A DNA stretch of 64,000 nucleotides from JALORV01 sp035498175 (GCA_035498175.1 DATKAJ010000072.1:75507-139506); one strand, 5' to 3'; positions 35,120-44,648 are shown, counted from the stretch's first letter. Program-made: numbers and translations. The notes: generated from the sequence alone by a model not told the origin.

Positions 35120-36124
35120 TCAGGTCCCCGTCGAGCCAGTGCCGTCTAGCACGCCCGCAGCGTGCGCCTGCCGGTCGGCGTGGTAGCTCGATCGCACCAT
35201 CGGGCCGCAGGCGGCATGCGTGAATCCCATGTTCGCGGCCTCCGCCTCCAACATGCGGAACACATCCGGATGCGCATAGCGCCGCACCGGCAGATGGTGA
35301 TGCGTCGGCGCGAGGTACTGGCCGATCGTCAGCATGTCGACGTCGTGTGCACGCAGGTCGCGCATCACCTGCAGGATTTCGTCGTCCGTTTCGCCGAGAC
35401 CCACCATCAGACCGCTCTTGGTCGGGACGCCGGGCACGCGCTGCTTGAACTCCTTCAGCAGCGACAGGGAGTGTCCGTAGTCCGAGCCCGGCCGCGACTC
35501 GCGATACAGCCGCGGCACGGTCTCGAGGTTGTGGTTCATCACGTCCGGCGGTGCGGCCACCAGGATGTCGAGCGCGCGTTCGAGCCGGCCGCGGAAATCG
35601 GGCACGAGGACCTCGATCCGCGTCTTGGGCGAGGCGGCGCGCGTGGCGCGGATGCAGTCGACGAAATGCTGCGCGCCACCGTCCTTCAGGTCGTCCCGGT
35701 CGACCGAGGTAATGACGACGTAGTTGAGCTTCAGCGCCGCGATCGTCCGGGCAAGGTTGACGGGCTCTTCAGCATCGAGCGGATCGGGTCGGCCGTGACC
35801 GACGTCGCAGAATGGGCAGCGGCGCGTGCACTTGTCGCCCATGATCATGAACGTCGCGGTGCCTTTGCCGAAGCACTCGCCGATGTTCGGGCAACTCGCC
35901 TCCTCGCAGACGGTGTGCAGGTGATGGTCGCGCAGAATCGACTTGATCTCGTAGAACCGCGTCGCGGGCGAGCCGGCACGGACGCGAATCCACTCCGGCT
36001 TGCGCAGCGCTTCAGTCGCCGGCACCGGCCTGATGTCGAATTTCCTGAAGACCTTGCCGGTCTTGGCTTCGCCCTTCAGCTTCGCGTAGGGGTCGCGCGG
36101 TGCGGGGGTGGATTCACTGGCCAT
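35120..36124 (-). CDS. lipA: Lipoyl synthase
   Basis: Radical-SAM enzyme inserting two sulfurs into the octanoyl group on lipoyl domains. 334 residues from ATG 36124 (a TTG six codons upstream is less likely). The auxiliary cluster ligands are Cys73, Cys78, Cys84 in CEEASCPNIGEC; the radical-SAM cluster is Cys99, Cys103, Cys106 in KCTRRCPFCD. The C-terminal VRSSYHA motif carries the serine that ligates the auxiliary cluster. Last gene of the dacC-dat-ybeD-lipB-lipA run. Confidence 0.96.
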   Translation of the reverse strand: MASESTPAPRDPYAKLKGEAKTGKVFRKFDIRPVPATEALRKPEWIRVRAGSPATRFYEIKSILRDHHLHTVCEEASCPNIGECFGKGTATFMIMGDKCTRRCPFCDVGHGRPDPLDAEEPVNLARTIAALKLNYVVITSVDRDDLKDGGAQHFVDCIRATRAASPKTRIEVLVPDFRGRLERALDILVAAPPDVMNHNLETVPRLYRESRPGSDYGHSLSLLKEFKQRVPGVPTKSGLMVGLGETDDEILQVMRDLRAHDVDMLTIGQYLAPTHHHLPVRRYAHPDVFRMLEAEAANMGFTHAACGPMVRSSYHADRQAHAAGVLDGTGSTGT

Positions 36125-36207
36125 GATTCGTTCGGAGCGCAAGTTCCGCCGCGACGCAGGCGGCGTTCAGGAGGAAGTGTAGAGCCAACGCACCCGGGGC
36201 CAGAACT

Positions 36208-36846
36208 TCATGCGGAGAGATGCGTGACGAGCCGCTCGGCGAGGCGAGCCGCGACCGCGGCGCGATCCGCTGTCACTCCGAGTGTTGCGAGGTCGACCGT
36301 CGTCAGGGCGGCGTAGCCGCAGGGGTCGATCCATGCAAACGGAGTCAGATCCATCGCGACGTTCAGCGCCACGCCGTGATAAGAGCGTCCGCGCGTGACC
36401 TTGATGCCGAGAGCCGCGATCTTCGCCATTCCGGCGAAATCGCCCTGCGACGAAGCGGCGGACCACGGCACGAACACGCCGGGCGCGCCGCGCACACGCC
36501 GAGCATCTACGCCATAGCTTTCCAGGGCCTGGATCACGGACTGCTCGATGCGGAAGACCAGTTCCTTGACGTAGATCCCGAGTCGCCTCAGGTCGACCAG
36601 CGGATAGCCGACGACCTGCCCGGGTCCGTGATAGGTGATCTGGCCGCCGCGATCGGTGGGTACGACGGGAATGTCGCTCGCGATGCGCAGATGTTCGCGT
36701 CTGCCTGCCTGACCGAGTGTATAGACGGGCGGATGTTCGACCAGCCAGAGTTCGTCCTTAGTGTCCGGTCTGCGCTGTTCGGTGAACTGCTGCATCGCGC
36801 GCCAGGTGGGCACGTACTCGGCGCGCCCGAGGTCGCGCACAATCAT
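36208..36846 (-). CDS. lipB: Octanoyl-[acyl-carrier protein]-protein octanoyltransferase
   Basis: Transfers octanoate from ACP to apo-lipoyl domains, giving the substrate of LipA. 212 residues. RGGQITYHGPGQ (66-77) is the family signature. The catalytic pair is Lys142 in GMAKIAALG and Cys176 in WIDPCGY. The N-terminus is short but complete. Lies 83 bp upstream of lipA and 21 bp after ybeD. Confidence 0.95.
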   Translation of the reverse strand: MIVRDLGRAEYVPTWRAMQQFTEQRRPDTKDELWLVEHPPVYTLGQAGRREHLRIASDIPVVPTDRGGQITYHGPGQVVGYPLVDLRRLGIYVKELVFRIEQSVIQALESYGVDARRVRGAPGVFVPWSAASSQGDFAGMAKIAALGIKVTRGRSYHGVALNVAMDLTPFAWIDPCGYAALTTVDLATLGVTADRAAVAARLAERLVTHLSA

Positions 36847-36867
36847 CGCCGCCGTCCGGACATCGAT

Positions 36868-37173
36868 TCAGAGCACGACCTTCACCATCGGATGACTGGT
36901 CAGTGCGCGATACAGCGCATCGAGCTGCTCGCGTGACACCGCGCGCACGGTGGCCGTCAGCGAAAGGTAGTTGCCTTCCTTGGAGGTGCGCATCTCGAGC
37001 GTCGCCGCATCGAAGTCGGGCGCATGTTGCAGCAGTACCTCGACGATCGCCTGAGCGAAGCCCTCATCGCTACGGCCCATGATCTTGATCGGGAAATCGG
37101 TCGGGAACTCGAGGCCGCGCGGCTGGGTCGCGCCGTTGGTCGGAGGGTCGATCGGATCGGCGGGGGTGGTCAT
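36868..37173 (-). CDS. ybeD: YbeD-family DUF493 protein
   Basis: 101 residues from ATG 37173, chosen in preference to upstream starts of the same frame. ACT-like ferredoxin fold: FPTDFPIKIMGRSDEGFAQAI, then EMRTSKEGNYLSLTATVRAVSREQLDALYRALTSHPMVKVVL. The gene sits between dat and lipB as in many proteobacteria. The E. coli homologue is suspected of a regulatory role in lipoate metabolism, but that is unproven. Confidence 0.92.
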   Translation of the reverse strand: MTTPADPIDPPTNGATQPRGLEFPTDFPIKIMGRSDEGFAQAIVEVLLQHAPDFDAATLEMRTSKEGNYLSLTATVRAVSREQLDALYRALTSHPMVKVVL

Positions 37174-37192
37174 CGGCAGGCGTCGTCCCGGA

Positions 37193-38116
37193 TCAGGCGG
37201 CGCGCACGTCGCGCGCACGGCCGGCTGCGCGCCGCTCGGCCCAACGCAGCGCTTCGGCGTGCTTGTCGGCCGCGAACCAGGTCCGCATCTGCCGGTACAC
37301 AGGCCCCGGGCGGCCGTCGCCGACGGGACGTCCGTCGAGAACGGTGATCGGCAGGACTTCGCGCCCCGACGAGCTCAACCAGAGCTCGTCTGCAGTGCCG
37401 AGCTCGGTGGTTGCGATCGGCCGCAGTTCAGGCGCGAGACCGTGTCGCCGCGCCAGGTCATAGGTCGCATCGCAGGTGATTCCCGGCAGGATCTGCACCG
37501 ACTTCCGGGGGGCATGCAGGCAGCCGCCCTTGATCATCATCACGTTGGCGCTCGACGCTTCGGTCAGGAAGCCATCACGCAGCATCACGGTCTCGAACGC
37601 GCGGTGATCGATGGCGTACTGCCGCATCAGCACGTTGCCAAGCAGCGAGACGCTCTTGATATCGCAATGCAGCCAGCGCTCATCGGCATGCGTCACGACC
37701 GCGACGCCACCTTCGATCTGCTCGGCCGGGATTTCCGCCCACGGCGAGGCGTTGACGAACACCGTCGGCGCAACTCCTGCAGGAAACGCATGGTCGCGTT
37801 TCGCGGCGCCGCGCGTGAGCTGCACGTATACGGTCTGGCGCGGCCAGGGATGGCGCTCGACGATTTCGTCGAGCAGGTCGAGCCACTGCTCGATCGGGTA
37901 TGGATTGGCTAGGCCAATGGCGTCGCAACTGCGTTGCAGCCGCTCGAAATGCTCGCGCGCGCGGTAGGGTGCTCGCACCCCGGCCACGGTGTCGACCGGA
38001 ATCACTTCGTAGACGCCGTCACCGAAGATGAAGCCGCGATCGAGCACCGAGACCGTTGCTCCGGCGAGGGGACGCCATTCGCCATTCAGGAAACACGTCG
38101 CCTCGGTCCAGTCCAT
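37193..38116 (-). CDS. dat: D-amino acid transaminase (PLP fold type IV)
   Basis: Interconverts D-amino acids and 2-oxo acids, supplying D-Ala or D-Glu; a BCAT-like aminotransferase of this family is the alternative. 307 residues. SVLDRGFIFGDGVYEVI opening, the PLP lysine Lys154 in DIKSVSLLGNVL, TEASSANVMMI, and LPGITCDATYDLARR. Its ATG overlaps the dacC stop (TGATG). The clustering with a DD-carboxypeptidase gene favours a D-alanine role. Confidence 0.9.
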   Translation of the reverse strand: MDWTEATCFLNGEWRPLAGATVSVLDRGFIFGDGVYEVIPVDTVAGVRAPYRAREHFERLQRSCDAIGLANPYPIEQWLDLLDEIVERHPWPRQTVYVQLTRGAAKRDHAFPAGVAPTVFVNASPWAEIPAEQIEGGVAVVTHADERWLHCDIKSVSLLGNVLMRQYAIDHRAFETVMLRDGFLTEASSANVMMIKGGCLHAPRKSVQILPGITCDATYDLARRHGLAPELRPIATTELGTADELWLSSSGREVLPITVLDGRPVGDGRPGPVYRQMRTWFAADKHAEALRWAERRAAGRARDVRAA

Positions 38117-39342
38117 CAATTGCGTCTCCGCCACCAGAGTCTGACCGCATCGTACGCGCGGCCAAAGAGTCCTGCCGGCGCTACAGCCTCGAGTGCCACG
38201 ACCGGCGCGTCGGCCACGGTTTCTTGGTCGGCGGTGATCTTCAGGCGGCCGACTGTCTCGCCCTGAGTCAGTGGAGCAAGCAGCGGATCGGGTCGCTCGA
38301 TGGTCGATTTCAGTCCGCGCTCGCCGAGTCGCTGCAGTTGCGGTGTCTGCAGCGTGATGTAGACATCGTTCTCCGGCCCGATCGGCACTTCGGAGCGATC
38401 GCCCTTCCACACCTCGGCCCGCGCCAGCACGCTGCGGGCGCGGTGGACCAGTATCGTGTCGTACGCGGTGTAGCCGTAGTTGAGCAGCCGCAGCGCCTCC
38501 TGGGCCCGCACGGCATCGCTCGGTGCGCCGAGTACCGCGGCCACCAGTCGACGTTCGAACGCTGAGCTGCCGCTTCCGCGCGGGCGTGAAGCAGTTGCGA
38601 CGATCGAATAACCGCTCGCTTCGAGTTGTCCGGTCTTCAATCCATCCACGGTCGGATCGGTCCATAGCAGCGAGTTGCGGTTCGCCTGCGTGATGCCGTT
38701 GTACGCAAACTCGCGCTCGCGGAAGAGCGGCGCGTACTGTGGAAAGTCGGACTGGAGCCGCAGCGCCAGCCGTGCGAGATCGCGCGCGCTGGAGTACTGC
38801 TGTGGGTCAGAGAGGCCCGTGGGATTGGCAAAGTGCGTGTCGTTCAGGCGCAGGCGCTGGGCCTCGGCGTTCATCCGATCGACGAAGGCGGACTGCGATC
38901 CCGACACGTGCTCGGCCAGTGCGACCGCGGCATCGTTGCCCGACACGACGATCAGCCCGCGCAGCAATTCCTGGACAGTCACTGGACGCCCGGGCTCGAT
39001 GAACATGCGCGATCCCGCGCGGCCCGGTGCGGCGAAGGCGGTACGCGAGACGGTCACCCGATCCTCGAGCCCGATCCGCTTCTCCGCGATAGCGAGAAAC
39101 ACGACGTACGCGGTCATCAGTTTGGCCAGCGATGCGGGCTCGAGCCGCAGCGTGGGTTCGTACGACGCGAGGGTCGTTCCGCTGGCCGCGTCGAGCAGCA
39201 GCCAGGAGCGGGCCGACAAGGCCGGCGTCTGCGGCCAGGCGGCAGCGCAAGTCAGCGTCAGGAACAGCGCGAGCGCGCGGCGGAGGAAGGCGGAACTGGA
39301 AGACACAGGACGGGCGGGGGCTGTAGGCCGCCACGCTGACAT
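38116..39342 (-). CDS. dacC: D-alanyl-D-alanine carboxypeptidase (PBP5/6 type)
   Basis: Trims the terminal D-Ala of peptidoglycan stem peptides. 408 residues from ATG 39342. The frame is open upstream, but the signal (RRALALFLTLTCAAAWPQ, about 21-38) fits this start. Active-site motifs: Ser71-Leu-Ala-Lys74, Ser134-Gly-Asn136, Lys236-Thr-Gly238. The C-terminal beta domain and terminal amphipathic helix (VRLWWRRRN) anchor it to the membrane. Residues 1-20 before the signal are unusually Pro/Ser-rich. Confidence 0.95.
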   Translation of the reverse strand: MSAWRPTAPARPVSSSSAFLRRALALFLTLTCAAAWPQTPALSARSWLLLDAASGTTLASYEPTLRLEPASLAKLMTAYVVFLAIAEKRIGLEDRVTVSRTAFAAPGRAGSRMFIEPGRPVTVQELLRGLIVVSGNDAAVALAEHVSGSQSAFVDRMNAEAQRLRLNDTHFANPTGLSDPQQYSSARDLARLALRLQSDFPQYAPLFREREFAYNGITQANRNSLLWTDPTVDGLKTGQLEASGYSIVATASRPRGSGSSAFERRLVAAVLGAPSDAVRAQEALRLLNYGYTAYDTILVHRARSVLARAEVWKGDRSEVPIGPENDVYITLQTPQLQRLGERGLKSTIERPDPLLAPLTQGETVGRLKITADQETVADAPVVALEAVAPAGLFGRAYDAVRLWWRRRN

Positions 39343-39389
39343 ACGATAGCGATGTTTCCGGCGAGTTCCCGGATGGCCTGTCGCTCGCG

Positions 39390-39902
39390 TCAGCGCCGGC
39401 GCAGCGCGCGCAGGTACTCCGCGGCGGCCGCAGGGCCCATCGCCGCGGAAACGAAGCGCTCGGCTTCGCGCACGCATTCGCGGAAATCCTCGATCGTGCG
39501 GCAGCTTTCGATGCGGAGCGATAGTGCCTCGGCGTCGGGGCCGAGGCGGTCGGTGAGTTCCCGCACGGCGCGCCGCTTGGCCTCGTCGAGCGTCATCGGG
39601 TTGGCGTCCTCGCTCGGCGACGGCCCCTGTGTCGTGGGCATCGCATCGACCTCGCGTCCGGCGACGGTCGGCACGTCGAGCGCATGACTCGCCGTCTGCC
39701 GATGGATCAGTCCCGTGGATTCGAGTTGCCCGATCACGTTGACGATCTCGCCCGGTCGCAGCAGAACCGCCAGTTCATCGACCGTGCGTTTGCCGTCGAT
39801 CATGATCAGGACCCGCCGCGAGGTCATCGACAGCTGCGCGCTGCGCGTGGCGACTTCGGCGATGCCCTTGGGTGTCTTGGCGTAGACGACCGACCCGTCC
39901 AT
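39390..39902 (-). CDS. Conserved hypothetical protein with winged-helix-like N-terminal domain
   Basis: 170 residues. The N-terminal ~65 residues (SVVYAKTPKGIAEVATR, RRVLIMIDGKRTVDELAVLL, VNVIGQLESTGLIHRQ) look like a small helix-turn-helix module, as in a betaproteobacterial family of unknown function. A linker then leads to a helical C-terminal region of about 65 residues (LDEAKRRAVRELTDRLGP). No signal peptide or catalytic motif. It lies 47 bp upstream of dacC in the same direction. Confidence 0.7.
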   Translation of the reverse strand: MDGSVVYAKTPKGIAEVATRSAQLSMTSRRVLIMIDGKRTVDELAVLLRPGEIVNVIGQLESTGLIHRQTASHALDVPTVAGREVDAMPTTQGPSPSEDANPMTLDEAKRRAVRELTDRLGPDAEALSLRIESCRTIEDFRECVREAERFVSAAMGPAAAAEYLRALRRR

Positions 39903-39973
39903 GTGTCCCAGTCGCCGTCAGCGGCGATCCTCTCCCGGATTGCACCGTCGCAGCGGCGCAGCCTGCGCAACTT

Positions 39974-40651
39974 TTAATGGCTTTGCGAGGCGGCGTCAAA
40001 TTGCTGCATGCCGCGAATGTGCGCGCTTATTCGAGCTTTCAATGTGCCCAGCCGTCGATGGAAGAAGTGGTCGGCGCCGGGAATGACCAGGATCGGAAGC
40101 CCCTGAGGCCGCGCCCAGGCGAACACGTCGTCGAGCGCGATCGTTTCATCGTTCTCGCCGTGAATCACGAGCGTTTCGGGGCTCACGTCCGGCATCGGCC
40201 ACTTGCCCGCGGCTGCGCCGACCAGCACCAGCGCGTCGGCGGCGCGGCCGCCGGATGCGAGTGCCTGGGCCGCGCCGGCCGCAACGAAGCTGCCGAACGA
40301 AAAGCCGCTCAGGGCGATGCGCGGCGCGGCGACAAGCCGTTCACGCACGCCGTCGAGCGTCGGTACCGTGCGCAGCACATGCAGGAAATCCTCGGTCTCG
40401 CCGCGGCCGCCGTCATGGACGCCCGCCGAGTCGCCGACGCCGCGGAAATTGAAGCGCAGCGCCAGCCACCCGAGGGCCGCGAAGGTGCGCGCGATCGTCG
40501 CCGCGACCTTGTTGTCCATCGTCCCGCCGTACAGCGGATGGGGGTGGCCGACCACGGCAAACCCCGGCACCGGTTGAGCCTCGGGCCAGTCGAGCGTCAG
40601 TTCGATCGGTCCCGCCGCGCCGCTGATCAGTCGCTTCTCGACGCGCAGCAT
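39974..40651 (-). CDS. Alpha/beta hydrolase
   Basis: 225 residues of a compact serine hydrolase resembling the CocE/YjjP-like dienelactone group common in proteobacteria. HPHPLYGGTMDN opening, RFNFRGVGDSAG oxyanion strand, nucleophile motif GFSFGSF (Ser), HGENDETI (Asp) and GADHFFH (His). No signal peptide. Substrate unknown. Confidence 0.85.
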   Translation of the reverse strand: MLRVEKRLISGAAGPIELTLDWPEAQPVPGFAVVGHPHPLYGGTMDNKVAATIARTFAALGWLALRFNFRGVGDSAGVHDGGRGETEDFLHVLRTVPTLDGVRERLVAAPRIALSGFSFGSFVAAGAAQALASGGRAADALVLVGAAAGKWPMPDVSPETLVIHGENDETIALDDVFAWARPQGLPILVIPGADHFFHRRLGTLKARISAHIRGMQQFDAASQSH

Positions 40652-40694
40652 CAGGGTCTCTGAGCGCCTGCCTCGCGCATGCGTGTTCAGTGCC

Positions 40695-41003
40695 CTAGAT
40701 GCGGAGCCGGTCGACCACGCGGCCGTTGATCAGGTGCGAATCGATGATCTCGTCGATGTCGTGCTCGTCGACGTAGGTGTACCAGACCGCTTCCGGATAG
40801 ACGACGATGCAAGGCCCGTCGTCGCAGCGATCCATGCAGCCGGCCTTGTTGATCCGCACCTTGCCGGGTCCGTTGAGTCCGAGCGCCTTGATACGTGCTT
40901 TCGCATGCTGCTGCATCTCGGACGCCTGGTGCCGCCCGCAGCAGGCGGCGCCGTCTTCGCGCTCGTTCAGACAGAAGAAGACGTGGTACTGGTAGTGGCT
41001 CAT
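40695..41003 (-). CDS. Thioredoxin-fold (2Fe-2S) ferredoxin
   Basis: 102 residues from ATG 41003 (the same frame runs far upstream but antisense to the VanZ gene). Cysteine pattern FFCLNER, AACCGRH, KAGCMDRCDDGPC, with CIVVYPEAVWY, corresponds to the shaped [2Fe-2S] thioredoxin-like family (Shethna-type). Probably an electron-transfer or Fe-S donor protein; its partner is unknown. Confidence 0.87.
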   Translation of the reverse strand: MSHYQYHVFFCLNEREDGAACCGRHQASEMQQHAKARIKALGLNGPGKVRINKAGCMDRCDDGPCIVVYPEAVWYTYVDEHDIDEIIDSHLINGRVVDRLRI

Positions 41004-41035
41004 GTGCGACGGCCGAAACGAGCCATTATAGGAAG

Positions 41036-42130
41036 TCAGTTCCGGCCGGCCCCGCGGGCCAGCATCGCGCCGGCGAGAAACAGCGGCCACAGTGTGGACA
41101 GCCAGCGCGCCGCCGCATTGAAGTTCAGCAGCCGACCCTGCCGCCATTCCTGCAGCTGCGCCAAGTGATAGGGATTGTCCGGCGTCGCATTGACGGCGAC
41201 GAGCAGTGCGATCACCGCAACCCAGGCGATGGCCGCCTGCCAGCGGCGCGACCCCCCGGTGGCCGCGGCGAGCGAAAGCACGGCGATCGACAGTCCGCCG
41301 AAGGCGCCCGGCGTCATCCATGCAAGCGCCCGCTCCGGACCGAACTGCACCGCGTTGGCAATCGACTTCGCGGCCAGGCCCGCTGATATCAGTGCGACCA
41401 GCAACCGATAACGGGGAGCGCCGTCGCGCAGGATCGAACAGAGAGCGAGCCCGGTCGCGAGGATTGCCGCTGCGATCACGAAAGCCTCGGCCAGCACGTA
41501 TTCGGCCGGGCCAAAGCTTTCGGCGCTGAACTGCAGCCAGTGGCCGCCGAGCGCCGTGACGATCGGTTCGAGCATGTCGCGCAGGTCGCCGTTGCCGAAC
41601 AGCATTGGCTCGGGGTAGATCTGCGCCGTGGGCCAAAGCGCAAGCGCCATCAGGACCGCGGTGGCATTGCGCTCGAACCAGCGCCGCCGCCATTCGAGCA
41701 GGCGTCCGCGATCGATCAGGCTGGCCGAGAATGGCGCGGTGAGCAGTGCCCCGCCGAGTGCGCCCAGCGTATTGGTCAGCAGATCGACGTTCGATGAGAC
41801 GCGCGTCGGCAGATACGTTTGCCCGGCTTCAACGAACGCGGAGAGGAGGGCCCCGGCCAGCGTGGCCAGCAGGATGCCCCTCAATCCGCGCACGCGTGGA
41901 TGCAACGCGAGGACCCCCAGACCACCGAAAGGCAGGTATGCCGCGACGTTTACGACCAGGTCGAAGGTGGTGATGTAGCGCGGCAGCGGCGCGGTGAGGT
42001 ACGCAAATGCATCGACGCCAAGGTCGCGCCAGCCGGACCACGGTGCGAGTCCGGAATACAACAGCAACAGCGCATAGACGGCCCATGCGGAGCGCGCGAT
42101 CGGCGAAGCGCGCGTGCGCGACGTTGGCAT
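41036..42130 (-). CDS. VanZ-family membrane protein
   Basis: 364 residues from ATG 42130 (an earlier start in the frame would overlap birA in the divergent direction). About ten hydrophobic segments. The VanZ core (FDLVVNVAAYLPFGGLGVL, FVEAGQTYLPTRVSSNVDLLTNTLGALGG) lies at about residues 55-135. The C-terminal half is an additional multi-span region. Homologues are linked to teicoplanin resistance, but most members have unknown roles. Confidence 0.78.
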   Translation of the reverse strand: MPTSRTRASPIARSAWAVYALLLLYSGLAPWSGWRDLGVDAFAYLTAPLPRYITTFDLVVNVAAYLPFGGLGVLALHPRVRGLRGILLATLAGALLSAFVEAGQTYLPTRVSSNVDLLTNTLGALGGALLTAPFSASLIDRGRLLEWRRRWFERNATAVLMALALWPTAQIYPEPMLFGNGDLRDMLEPIVTALGGHWLQFSAESFGPAEYVLAEAFVIAAAILATGLALCSILRDGAPRYRLLVALISAGLAAKSIANAVQFGPERALAWMTPGAFGGLSIAVLSLAAATGGSRRWQAAIAWVAVIALLVAVNATPDNPYHLAQLQEWRQGRLLNFNAAARWLSTLWPLFLAGAMLARGAGRN

Positions 42131-42286
42131 CAGGCTGGACGAATCCACGGCAGGCTCGATTGGCACGGCAGCGCATGGTCCGCATGCGTTCTGCTCCGGC
42201 CGAGCCGATGCTACAGTGGCTCGGGACCCTTGAATTGCGGCACGCGCCTGCTCTGCGGGAATCGCGCTGCCCTGAGCGCCGAGCAC

Positions 42287-43165
42287 GTGAGCCTGCACAG
42301 CACCGGCATTGCGCCTGTCGAGCAGTCCATTGTCACCGCGCCGCCGCTGTCGCCCTCTGCGATCCAGCGCTGGCTGGACGACGCCGATCCGGCGGAGCCG
42401 ATCGATGCCGAAGTGCGGGCGGCGATCGGCTCGACCAACGAGGAACTGCTGGCGCGCGCGCGGCTGCAGCAGCCGGCTGTCGTGCAGCTGCTGGCGGTCG
42501 ACGAGCAGTCGGCCGGGCGCGGCCGGCAGCGGCGACCGTGGCTGGCGCGGCCGCGGTCGGCGCTGCTGTTTTCCCTGGCAGTGCCCTTGCCGGAGCTCCT
42601 CCCGGGCCTGCCCGCAGTGACGCCGGCCTGTGGCGTCGCGCTGGCCGAGCTGCTCATTGCGCGCGGATTGGCGATCACGCTCAAATGGCCGAACGACCTG
42701 CTACTCGGCGGCCGCAAGCTCGGAGGAGTGCTGTGCGAGCTGGCGGTGGATGACGAAGGTCGGGCGACGCTCGTGATCGGCGTTGGAATCAACGTGTTCC
42801 TGACAGACGACGACCGCGAACGCATCGGCCAGCCGTCCGCAGCGCTGGCCGATGCATTGCCCGGGCGGCTGCTCGCCGGTGAGCGCGAAGCGTGGATCGC
42901 GGGCCTTGCGATGGCTGTGTTGCAGACCGTTCGGCGCTTTGCCGTTGAGGGCTTTGCGCCGTGGCGCAAGCGCTGCAATGCGCTGCTGCAGTCTCGTAAT
43001 GAACCAGTTGACATCGTCGATGACGGCAGGGTTCTCGCGAGCGGACGCGCCATCGACGTCGATGCCAGTGGCCGTCTCGTGCTGGAGACGGCGAGCGGCC
43101 TGCGCAGCATTCAGGTCGGCGATGTTTCGCTGCGGCGTCCGTCCGGCGGTCAGGTAGAGCAATGA
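42287..43165 (+). CDS. birA: Biotin--[acetyl-CoA-carboxylase] ligase
   Basis: Activates biotin and attaches it to the carboxyl carrier protein. 292 residues from GTG 42287, the best start for the frame; no clear ribosome site supports it. Catalytic-domain signatures: SAGRGRQRRPWLA (biotin loop), FSLAVPL, LKWPNDLLLGGRKLGGVLCEL, VIGVGINV, and a C-terminal SH3-like region. No N-terminal winged helix, so it is a mono-functional ligase without the repressor domain. Followed by coaX with a 4-bp overlap, the usual betaproteobacterial pair. Confidence 0.92.
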   Translation: MSLHSTGIAPVEQSIVTAPPLSPSAIQRWLDDADPAEPIDAEVRAAIGSTNEELLARARLQQPAVVQLLAVDEQSAGRGRQRRPWLARPRSALLFSLAVPLPELLPGLPAVTPACGVALAELLIARGLAITLKWPNDLLLGGRKLGGVLCELAVDDEGRATLVIGVGINVFLTDDDRERIGQPSAALADALPGRLLAGEREAWIAGLAMAVLQTVRRFAVEGFAPWRKRCNALLQSRNEPVDIVDDGRVLASGRAIDVDASGRLVLETASGLRSIQVGDVSLRRPSGGQVEQ

Positions 43166-43944
43166 CGCTGCTGGTCGACATCGGCAACACCGCGCTCAAG
43201 TGGTCGACGAGCGAAGGCGGAAAGCTCGGCCACGTGCAGGTTGAACTGCACCGGGGCCAGGCCGACGGCCTTGAGCGGCAGCTGATGCAGGCCTGGCGCG
43301 CGCTGGCGCAGGGTACGTCGGGGTTCGGCTGCAGCGTCGCCTCCGAATCGGTGCGCGATGCGGTCGAGCGCGCAGCACACGCCTGCGGACGTTCTCTGCA
43401 CTGGCTTGCGTCGCAGGACCGGTTCGATGGCGACTTCGTGCTGTACAACGGCTACCGCAATCCGGTTCAACTCGGGGCGGACCGCTGGCACGGCATGTTG
43501 GGCGCATGCGCGCATCGCCCGCGCCAGTCGATAGTCCTGATCGCGGTGGGCACGGCGACGACGATCGACTGCGTTGAGTGGTACGCCGAGGGTTCGCGCT
43601 TCATCGGCGGCTGTATTGCACCCGGTGCGCGGCTGATGCTCGACTCACTCGCGCAGCGGACCGCGGGGTTGCCGCAGGCGCGCGGCAACGCAGTGGCATT
43701 TCCGGACAACACCGACGACGCGATCGCAACCGGAGTGGCCGAGGCGCAGGCGGGGCTGGCGCTGCGCGTGATCGGGCGCTTCGCGCAGCGCCTCGGTGCC
43801 GCGCCCGCGGTGATCGTCAGCGGCGGGGATGCCGACGCACTCGCCGTGCGCCTGCAGGCCGATGGCGTCGCGCTGACCATCGAACATAATCTCGTGCTGG
43901 CCGGCCTCGCGCTGCGGGCGCGGACGGCGCACGGTTCGAAGTGA
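43162..43944 (+). CDS. coaX: Type III pantothenate kinase
   Basis: First step of CoA synthesis, ATP-dependent phosphorylation of pantothenate, ASKHA fold. 260 residues. Opening LLVDIGNTALKWS, then LGADRWHGMLGAC with the catalytic Asp, and VGTATTIDCVEW with FIGGCIAPG, all canonical. Overlaps birA (ATGA) and the following SPOR gene (4 bp), so the three are one operon. Confidence 0.94.
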   Translation: MTLLVDIGNTALKWSTSEGGKLGHVQVELHRGQADGLERQLMQAWRALAQGTSGFGCSVASESVRDAVERAAHACGRSLHWLASQDRFDGDFVLYNGYRNPVQLGADRWHGMLGACAHRPRQSIVLIAVGTATTIDCVEWYAEGSRFIGGCIAPGARLMLDSLAQRTAGLPQARGNAVAFPDNTDDAIATGVAEAQAGLALRVIGRFAQRLGAAPAVIVSGGDADALAVRLQADGVALTIEHNLVLAGLALRARTAHGSK

Positions 43945-44648
43945 TGAAACTGACGTTCCTGCTGCTGCTGCTCCTGAATCTCGCGCTGCTGGCGTGGCAG
44001 CAGGGCGTTTTCGGACGCTTCGCCGAGAGCGGGAGGGAGCCCGAGCGGATCGCACGGCAGCTGCAGCCGGATCGGATCCGCGTGCTGAGCGAGAAAGACG
44101 TGCAGGAGTTGCGCGAGCGCGCCAGCCAGGCCCGCGCTGCCAGCGCGGTGGCGACTGCCGCGCCGGCAGTGCCGGACCTCACCCAGCCGCAGGCGTGCGT
44201 GGAATTCGGCGACTTCACCGGCACCGATGTCGCGCGCGTCGAGGCGGCGTTGCTGCAGCTCGGGCTCGGCTCGCGCCAGACGGCCCGGCCGGTCGAGTTG
44301 CCGGGTTGGTACCTCGTCTACCTGCCGCCCTTCAAGACGCGCGTCGAAGCCGAGCGCGCGGCCGCGGACCTGTCCAAGCGGGGCGTCAAGGACCTGCTGG
44401 TCCTCGGCGACGGTCCGCTGCGACTGGGTGTCAGCCTAGGATCGTTCCGCGACCCCGAGCTCGCGCGGGGGCATGCCGTGGCGATGGAAAAACTCGGGAT
44501 CAAGAACGTGCGTGTTGCGGACAAGCCGAGCCCGATCACAGCGACGCGCTATCAGCTGCGCGAGCTCGACGTGCCGGCCGCCCAGCAGCTGGCGTCGATC
44601 CGCAAGGAGTTTCCGGCCCAGAGCATCCGCCCGTGCAGCGGCGGCTGA
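43941..44648 (+). CDS. SPOR-domain membrane-anchored protein
   Basis: 235 residues: an N-terminal signal anchor (LTFLLLLLLNLALLAWQQGV), a short basic or acidic linker, and a SPOR-like peptidoglycan-binding domain of about 65-80 residues near 95-180 (CVEFGDFTGTDVARVEAALL, VYLPPFKTRVEAERAAADLS, DLLVLGDGPLRLGVSLGSF). Likely septum-associated. The third gene of birA-coaX-SPOR. Confidence 0.8.
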   Translation: MMKLTFLLLLLLNLALLAWQQGVFGRFAESGREPERIARQLQPDRIRVLSEKDVQELRERASQARAASAVATAAPAVPDLTQPQACVEFGDFTGTDVARVEAALLQLGLGSRQTARPVELPGWYLVYLPPFKTRVEAERAAADLSKRGVKDLLVLGDGPLRLGVSLGSFRDPELARGHAVAMEKLGIKNVRVADKPSPITATRYQLRELDVPAAQQLASIRKEFPAQSIRPCSGG